Shown here: positions 16,073 to 21,086 of the stretch, in pieces | Layout of the letters: each line of letters opens with the position of its first letter | Numbering within the stretch: position 1 is the first letter of the stretch | Assembly: GCA_009702945.1 (NCBI GenBank) | Contig: WLGZ01000003.1 | Location: forward strand, 1 to 21,086 | Length of the DNA: 21,086 nucleotides | Direction of reading: 5' to 3' | From: Actinomycetota bacterium | GTDB taxonomy: Bacteria; Actinomycetota; Actinomycetes; S36-B12; UBA5976 | The notes under the pieces: generated by a model | What the model was told of the DNA's origin: nothing | The model's database searches: none | The model's input: only the letters and a program-made list of their open reading frames with translations | Made by a program: the position numbers and the translations under genes

Positions 16073-18777
16073 TGTATGAGCTTGCAAAGGCGCTAGGCGT
16101 CGAAAGCAAAGACATCATTTCAAAGCTTGAAGAAGTTGGTGAGTACGTCAAGTCGGCATCGTCGACTGTCGAAGCTCCCGTTATTCGTCGTTTACATGAC
16201 AAGTTTCCTGAATTAAAAGAGGCAGCAGCGAAAGCGCCTGCACCTGCAAAGAAAGCACCTGCTAAAAAAGCTGCCGCTCCAGTCGATGCTGCTCCAGTTG
16301 AAGTGAGCACCCCAACGGAAGCTCCAGTTCAGTCGAGTGCAAGTGATGCTCCTGCGCAGCCTCCGACATCAGAAGCACCAGTTAGTGAAACACCTGCAGC
16401 ACCGGCAAGTCCGACAGCAGGCGCAACACCTGGTCCTCGACCAGGCGGACCACGCCCAGGTAACAATCCATTTACTTCAGCGCCGCGTCCACCACGCGCT
16501 GGAAACAATCCATTTACTTCGGGAAGTGCCGGACCACGTCCAGGCGGCGGCGTAACTGGAGCACCTCGTCCAGCTGGCGCTCGTCCAGGCGGACCAGGTC
16601 GTCCAGCCGGAGATCGTCCCGGTGGTTTTGGCGGACAACGTCCAGGCGGACCAGGTCGTCCAGCTGGCGATCGTCCCGGTGGTTTTGGCGGACCTCGTCC
16701 AAGTGGAGATCGTCCCGGTGGCTTTGGCGGACCTCGTCCAGCCGGTGCCGGTGGTGGGTTCGCAGGTGCAGGTGCACCAGGTGGAGCACCAGGTGGCGCA
16801 CCAGGCGGCAGACCAGGTGGTCGACCGAATTCAACCGGTGGCCGCGGCAATACTGCAGGAGCTTTCGGAAAATCTGGTGGCCGTCCATCAAAGGGTCGTA
16901 AGTCAAAGCGCGCAAAGCGTCAAGAGTTCGACAACATGATGGCTCCAGTCACAGGTGGTTCATCTGTGGCAATGGGTCGCGGCGATGCAATTCGTCTTGC
17001 CCGTGGATCATCACTTAGCGATTTTGCCGACAAGATTAATGCTGAGCCAGCCTCACTAGTTCAGATTCTTTTCAAAATGGGTGAAATGGTTACAGCCACT
17101 CAGTCTGTTAACGAAGAAACTCTGCAGCTACTTGGCGCTGAATTGAATTACGAAATTCAAATCATTTCGCCAGAGGATGAAGATCGCGAACTTCTTGAGT
17201 CTTACGATCTTGAATTCGGTGATGAAGGTGACGATGCAGATCTAGTAATTCGTCCACCGGTCGTTACCGTTATGGGTCACGTTGATCATGGTAAAACCCG
17301 ATTGCTTGATGCAATTCGCCAAACCAATGTCATCGAACGAGAAGCTGGTGGAATTACACAGCACATTGGTGCTTACCAAATTCATCACGTTCACGAAGGC
17401 ATTGAACGCGCCATTACATTCATCGATACCCCAGGTCACGAAGCGTTTACTGCGATGCGTGCTCGTGGTGCGCAGGTAACTGACATTGCGGTCCTTGTAG
17501 TTGCCGCAGATGACGGTGTTAAGCCGCAGACAATTGAAGCTTTGAATCATGCTCAGGCAGCGAATGTTCCAATTGTTGTGGCAGTTAACAAGATTGATAA
17601 AGAAGGCGCTGACGCTACTAAGGTTCGTGGCCAGTTAACTGAATACGGTTTAGTTCCAGAAGAGTACGGTGGCGACACAATTTTCGTTGACGTATCTGCA
17701 AAGAACAACCTCAACATCAGTGAACTTATTGACTCAATTTTGTTGACCGCTGATGCAGGTCTAGATCTTCGAGCTAATCCAGTTCAGGATGCACAGGGTG
17801 TTGCAATTGAAGCCAACCTTGACCGTGGTCGTGGACCAGTGGCAACTGTTTTGGTACAACGCGGAACCCTTCGTCCAGGAGATTCAATCGTGGTGGGTGA
17901 CGCATTCGGTCGCGTCCGCGCCATGATGGATGAAAACGGAGATCCAGTTAAAGAGGCGGGACCTGCTCGCGCAGTTCAGGTTCTTGGACTCACTTCGGTA
18001 CCAGGTGCTGGTGACAGCTTCTTAGTTGTTGCTGAGGATCGCATTGCTCGCCAGATCGCGCAATCTCGCGGTGCTCGTGAACGCAATGCTGAATTGGCGG
18101 CCCGACGTGGACGTCACACTCTCGAAGATGTGCTTAAGGCACTCGAAAAGGGTGAAGTTGTTGAACTCAAGATCATCATCAAGGGTGACGTTTCCGGTTC
18201 GGTCGAGGCGCTTGAAGATGCCTTGCTGAATATTGACGTTGACGATGAGAATGTAATCTTGCGCGTCATTCACCGAGGTGTTGGTGCGATCACTGAAAAC
18301 GACGTTTCCTTGGCGGCAGCATCTGATGCCATGATCATCGGATTTAACGTTCGACCTGAGGGTAAGTCTCGTGACTTGGCCGATCGGGAAAATGTTGAGA
18401 TTCGCTACTACAACGTTATCTACGGCGTAATCGATGACATCGAATCTGCGCTTAAGGGTATGCGTAAGGCTGAATACGAAGAAGCAGAACTTGGTTCAGC
18501 TGAAGTTCGCGACGTATTCCGTTCCAGCAAGTTTGGAAACATTGCAGGTTGCATAGTTCTTAACGGTGAAATCAAGCGCAAAGCAAAAGCCAGATTGGTT
18601 CGCGATGGAGCAGTTGTCCAAGCGGATCTATCAATCGACACTTTGCGTCGATTCAAGGATGACGCGACTGAAGTTCGTGAAGGTTTTGAGTGTGGTATCG
18701 GACTTGGATCATTCAACGACATCAAGGTCGGCGACATCATCGAAACATTTGAAATGCGTGAAATAGTGCGCAGTTAA
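16057..18777 (+). CDS. infB: Translation initiation factor IF-2
   Basis: The 906-residue IF-2 places initiator fMet-tRNA on the 30S subunit and drives subunit joining by GTP hydrolysis. An IF2_N domain (1-52; [19 protein letters not shown]) is followed by an Ala/Pro/Gly/Arg-rich disordered linker (about 55-285) with tandem repeats and a basic end. A second IF2_N domain (about 308-370) precedes the G domain: GHVDHGKT 407-414, DTPGHEAF from 457, NKID 511-514 and a SAK motif near 548. Domain II and the tRNA-binding C-terminal domains complete it. The start is GTG with GGAG 4 nt upstream, inside a hairpin. Internal starts, common in infB, cannot be excluded. The stop codon lies in the loop of a terminator-like hairpin before rbfA. 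Confidence 0.97.
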   Translation: MSKVRVYELAKALGVESKDIISKLEEVGEYVKSASSTVEAPVIRRLHDKFPELKEAAAKAPAPAKKAPAKKAAAPVDAAPVEVSTPTEAPVQSSASDAPAQPPTSEAPVSETPAAPASPTAGATPGPRPGGPRPGNNPFTSAPRPPRAGNNPFTSGSAGPRPGGGVTGAPRPAGARPGGPGRPAGDRPGGFGGQRPGGPGRPAGDRPGGFGGPRPSGDRPGGFGGPRPAGAGGGFAGAGAPGGAPGGAPGGRPGGRPNSTGGRGNTAGAFGKSGGRPSKGRKSKRAKRQEFDNMMAPVTGGSSVAMGRGDAIRLARGSSLSDFADKINAEPASLVQILFKMGEMVTATQSVNEETLQLLGAELNYEIQIISPEDEDRELLESYDLEFGDEGDDADLVIRPPVVTVMGHVDHGKTRLLDAIRQTNVIEREAGGITQHIGAYQIHHVHEGIERAITFIDTPGHEAFTAMRARGAQVTDIAVLVVAADDGVKPQTIEALNHAQAANVPIVVAVNKIDKEGADATKVRGQLTEYGLVPEEYGGDTIFVDVSAKNNLNISELIDSILLTADAGLDLRANPVQDAQGVAIEANLDRGRGPVATVLVQRGTLRPGDSIVVGDAFGRVRAMMDENGDPVKEAGPARAVQVLGLTSVPGAGDSFLVVAEDRIARQIAQSRGARERNAELAARRGRHTLEDVLKALEKGEVVELKIIIKGDVSGSVEALEDALLNIDVDDENVILRVIHRGVGAITENDVSLAAASDAMIIGFNVRPEGKSRDLADRENVEIRYYNVIYGVIDDIESALKGMRKAEYEEAELGSAEVRDVFRSSKFGNIAGCIVLNGEIKRKAKARLVRDGAVVQADLSIDTLRRFKDDATEVREGFECGIGLGSFNDIKVGDIIETFEMREIVRS
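16582..16734 (+). repeat. 57-nt tandem repeats in the IF-2 linker
   Basis: Two nearly identical 57-nt units (16582-16638 and 16639-16695) are followed by a 39-nt shortened copy (16696-16734). Each encodes a variant of [18 protein letters not shown] plus two residues. The units differ at few bases, which points to recent duplication by slippage. Weaker PGG/GAPGG repeats continue to about 16820. Confidence 0.85.
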
Positions 18778-18792
18778 TTCTGCGCACTATTT
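18761..18792 (+). terminator. Strong terminator-like hairpin at the infB 3' end
   Basis: AAATAGTGCGCAG (18761-18773) and CTGCGCACTATTT (18780-18792) are a perfect 13-bp inverted repeat around TTAATT, which contains the infB TAA. The 3' arm ends in TTTT, giving a short U-run as in intrinsic terminators and also in an RNA stabilising hairpin. It stands between infB and rbfA inside what is normally one operon, so it would reduce or end read-through. Confidence 0.75.
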
Positions 18793-18820
18793 TCGTGAAT
18801 AGAAATCTAGGGAGCTCGAC

Positions 18821-19252
18821 ATGGCAGATGCAGCAAGAGCACGTAAATTGGGTGAAAGATTCCAAGAAATCGTTGCGGAAACTCTAGAGCTTAAAGTTAA
18901 AGATCCACGTCTTGGGTTTGTAACAGTAACGAGTGTTCGAGTTTCTGCAGACTTGCGTGAAGCCACCGTTTTCTACACAGTGTTTGGCGATGAGGCAGAA
19001 GCAACAAGCTCAGCTGCAGCGCTGGATTCAAGCAAGGGCTTAGTACGTAGTGAAATTGGGAAGCGCACCGGTATTAAGTTCACACCGACTGTGGAATTCA
19101 TTCGTGATGCATTGCCAGAAAATGTTCGCGTGATTGATGACTTGCTACAAGAAGCAGCAATTGCTGACAAAGCAGTTCATGAACAGGCAGCTCGGGCTCG
19201 TTATGCCGGTGATGCTGATCCGTATCGCAAATCTGATTCAGCATCTGAGTAG
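18821..19252 (+). CDS. rbfA: Ribosome-binding factor A
   Basis: The 143-residue KH-type protein acts in late maturation of the 16S rRNA 5' end, associating with the 30S subunit. It shows RARKLGERFQEIVAETLELKVKDPRLGFVTVTSVRVS, the characteristic N-terminal helix and strand, then DLREATVFYTVFG and LRSEIGKRTGIKFTPTVEFI. The C-terminal 25 residues are variable and charged. The ATG has a good ribosome-binding site (AGGGAG, 6 nt upstream). A 13-bp terminator-like hairpin separates it from infB, so it may be expressed at a lower level or from its own unseen promoter. nrnA follows after 6 nt. Confidence 0.94.
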   Translation: MADAARARKLGERFQEIVAETLELKVKDPRLGFVTVTSVRVSADLREATVFYTVFGDEAEATSSAAALDSSKGLVRSEIGKRTGIKFTPTVEFIRDALPENVRVIDDLLQEAAIADKAVHEQAARARYAGDADPYRKSDSASE

Positions 19253-19258
19253 GCACAC

Positions 19259-20254
19259 ATGTCTTCGTTTGCACCAATACCTGAGTGGGATAAAGCTGTT
19301 TCAGCAATCTTCGACTCCAAAAGCGTATTGTTGCTCGCGCATGTCACTCCTGATGCTGATGCGTTAGGTTCTGCGCTTGGACTTGGACTAGCACTGCAAG
19401 GTATGGGCAAGGAAGTTCAAGTAACAGTCGGTGAGGTTGGATTTACCACACCAGAATCATTGAGTTTCTTGCCAGGAACTGAATTGATTCGCATGCCAGA
19501 GGAATTGAATCAAGCGGATCTTGTCATCTCATGTGACGTGTCATCAGATTCCCGACTGGGTTCGGCAAAGTCCATATTGGATGCTGCCAAGGTTTCCATT
19601 GCAATTGACCACCACCCATCATTTACTGGATTTGGCACAATTCATTTGGTTGACCCCAAGGCAGCAGCAACAGCCGAGATAATTCTTGAACTTATAGATC
19701 GACTTGAAGTACCGATCACTAAAGATATAGCGAGTGCCATCTACTCTGGTCTCACAACTGATACTGGTTCATTCAAATATCAATCAACTACTTCCCACAC
19801 CCTGCGCACCGCAGCTCGATTACTCGATACTGGAATTGATAGCGCGAGGTTGTCGCGATTGCTTTTTGATGACGAACCACTAGCAGCGCTCGTAATGATG
19901 GGTGATGCAGTTAGCCGAGCGACACTGGTCTCCGCGGCAGTTTCCGGTCAAGGCCTCGTTTACACCTCAGTTTCAATAGAACAGAGACCAGGTTTAGATG
20001 AGATGGCGGTAGAACGAGTAATTGAAGCTCTACGGAAAACTTCAGAAGCAGAAGTAGCTGCAGTTTTGAAACAAGCCGATGATGGACATTGGAAAGTTTC
20101 GTTGCGAAGCAAGACCTTAGTCGATGTTGGTGCACTTGCAAACGAATTAGGCGGCGGCGGCCATAAATATGCATCGGGATATAGCTCAACACATGATCTT
20201 GATTCGACCATCGCTCAGTTAATCGCTGCACTTGACGCAATTAGCGTTAACTAG
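19259..20254 (+). CDS. nrnA: DHH-family phosphoesterase, NrnA-like (oligoribonuclease/pAp phosphatase)
   Basis: The protein has 331 residues with a DHH domain and a C-terminal DHHA1 domain. Metal-binding motifs are HVTPDADALG (H28, D32, D34), SCDVSSDSRLG, IDHHPS (D117, H118, H119) and TDTGSFKYQSTT. The DHHA1 substrate loop GGGGHKYASG starts at 298. Actinobacterial relatives (Rv2837c) hydrolyse nanoRNA, pAp and linear or cyclic dinucleotides, including the products of c-di-AMP breakdown. The gene sits between rbfA (6-nt gap) and truB (17-nt gap); the dinF-type transporter gene often found here in related genomes is missing. The exact substrate cannot be told from sequence. Confidence 0.9.
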   Translation: MSSFAPIPEWDKAVSAIFDSKSVLLLAHVTPDADALGSALGLGLALQGMGKEVQVTVGEVGFTTPESLSFLPGTELIRMPEELNQADLVISCDVSSDSRLGSAKSILDAAKVSIAIDHHPSFTGFGTIHLVDPKAAATAEIILELIDRLEVPITKDIASAIYSGLTTDTGSFKYQSTTSHTLRTAARLLDTGIDSARLSRLLFDDEPLAALVMMGDAVSRATLVSAAVSGQGLVYTSVSIEQRPGLDEMAVERVIEALRKTSEAEVAAVLKQADDGHWKVSLRSKTLVDVGALANELGGGGHKYASGYSSTHDLDSTIAQLIAALDAISVN

Positions 20255-20271
20255 ATTCAGTTGAGTTTGCT

Positions 20272-21086
20272 GTGAACATAGAAGGTATTGTGCTGGTCGA
20301 TAAACCAGCAGGCCCAACATCCCATGACGTAGTTGCCAAGATGCGTAAGTTGTTCAACACTCGCAAAGTTGGACATGCTGGCACTTTAGATCCAATGGCA
20401 ACTGGCATGTTAGTAATCGGAATTGGACGAGCCACTAGATTGCTTGGATATTTCACTGCGCACGATAAAGAATATTTTGGAACGATCCGACTCGGTATCT
20501 CAACAACAACCGATGATGCTCAAGGTGAACTTGTCACTAAAGTTTCAGCCAGTCACATCACCGAGTCTCAAATTATTGAAACAGTTCGTGACTTTCGTGG
20601 CCCGATTATGCAGCAGCCAAGTGCTGTTAGTGCCATAAAGATTGATGGCGAACGCGCCTATACAAGAGTTAGAAATGGCGAAGAGATCAGCATTCCGCCG
20701 CGAAGCGTAATGATCAACGATCTAGAGATAGTTTCTATCGACAAGTTGCCTGAATTAGATGTCATAGATGTCAAAGTTCGAGTCTTATGCAGCGCTGGAA
20801 CTTACATCAGGGCCTTAGCTCGAGACATTGGTAAGCAGCTTGAAGTCGGGGGACACTTAACAGAATTAAGGCGAACTCGCTCCGGAGTTTTTGATTCCAT
20901 GACCTCACTAGAAATGCTGCAAGAAAAACCAGAAATTATGGACTTGGCAACAGCAGTCAAGGCCGGCTTCCAACATATTGTGTTAACTGAAGAACAGGCA
21001 AGCAAGGCTGTTAACGGAGTAAGACTCTCGGCGCCAGCAGATCTAGCTTCAGGCCATGTTGGTCTGATTTCGCCGGATGGCAGGGC
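20272..21086 (+). CDS. truB: tRNA pseudouridine(55) synthase TruB, cut by the window end
   Basis: The first 271 codons are present. TruB converts U55 of the tRNA T-loop to pseudouridine. Visible motifs are GIVLVDKPAGPTSHD (5-19), GHAGTLDPMATGML with catalytic D40, DKEYFGTIRLG, PSAVSAIKIDGERAY and CSAGTYIRALARDIG, followed by GGHLTELRRTRSG. The visible part already includes the catalytic domain and the start of the C-terminal (PUA-like) region. The start is GTG at 20272 (NIEGIVLVDKP), with only a weak upstream ribosome-binding sequence. The upstream TTG codons nearby are out of frame. It follows nrnA by 17 nt and is likely in the same transcript. Confidence 0.95.
   Translation, partial: MNIEGIVLVDKPAGPTSHDVVAKMRKLFNTRKVGHAGTLDPMATGMLVIGIGRATRLLGYFTAHDKEYFGTIRLGISTTTDDAQGELVTKVSASHITESQIIETVRDFRGPIMQQPSAVSAIKIDGERAYTRVRNGEEISIPPRSVMINDLEIVSIDKLPELDVIDVKVRVLCSAGTYIRALARDIGKQLEVGGHLTELRRTRSGVFDSMTSLEMLQEKPEIMDLATAVKAGFQHIVLTEEQASKAVNGVRLSAPADLASGHVGLISPDGR

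Noticed and set aside
16582..16734. CRISPR-like direct repeats
   Set aside because: The units are contiguous with no spacers, in frame, and encode the IF-2 linker.
16329..16850. 173-codon open frame on the minus strand, Pro/Gly-rich
   Set aside because: It is the antisense of the IF-2 linker repeats. GC-rich repetitive codons leave the opposite strand without stops, and it has no domain or ribosome-binding site.

Overview
The window looks like the chromosome of a streamlined, low-to-mid GC actinobacterium. Composition is roughly mid-40s % GC by eye. Gene order is the actinobacterial one: dxr-rseP/rip1-ispG-GNAT, then proS, then a DUF4439/lipoprotein pair divergent from rimP-nusA-infB-rbfA-nrnA-truB, as in the Mycobacterium Rv2870c-Rv2867c and Rv2845c-Rv2837c neighbourhoods but with most intervening genes gone. 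Tight packing, 4-nt gene overlaps and carotenoid end-group genes would suit a planktonic freshwater lineage such as Nanopelagicales (acI). That placement is inference.

Left arm (1-3702, minus strand): a five-gene run reading gabT, ybaK, a crtA-like monooxygenase, a cruF-like carotenoid hydratase and a family-2 glycosyltransferase cut by the window edge. Gaps are 5 and 10 nt, followed by overlaps of 4 and 16 nt, so it is probably one transcript. It starts at a good promoter that would make gabT leaderless. The last three genes look like a module that hydrates, oxygenates and glycosylates the acyclic end of a carotenoid.

Middle (3748-13200, plus strand): an aldehyde dehydrogenase divergent from gabT, then dxr, an RseP/Rip1-type site-2 protease, ispG, a DUF4081-GNAT protein, proS, a HAD-like protein and a TauE/SafE permease. 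dxr and ispG are MEP-pathway enzymes, so isoprenoid supply and carotenoid tailoring lie in the same window. proS and ybaK also form a functional pair, because ProRS mischarges tRNA(Pro) with Cys and YbaK removes it.

Right arm (13205-21086): two small minus-strand genes (a Tat/lipobox lipoprotein and a DUF4439 ferritin-like protein), then the plus-strand transcription/translation block rimP, nusA, infB, rbfA, nrnA and truB (cut by the edge). The ylxR gene usually found between nusA and infB is missing. In its place is a 341-nt spacer with a possible promoter, a 9-bp stem that would begin exactly at the predicted transcript 5' end, mutually exclusive downstream hairpins, three chained mini-ORFs, and an 8-bp hairpin that encloses the infB ribosome-binding site and GTG start. 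A 13-bp terminator-like hairpin overlaps the infB stop codon. This infB leader is the most interesting non-coding object here. It matches no RNA family I recognise and needs covariance and transcript evidence.
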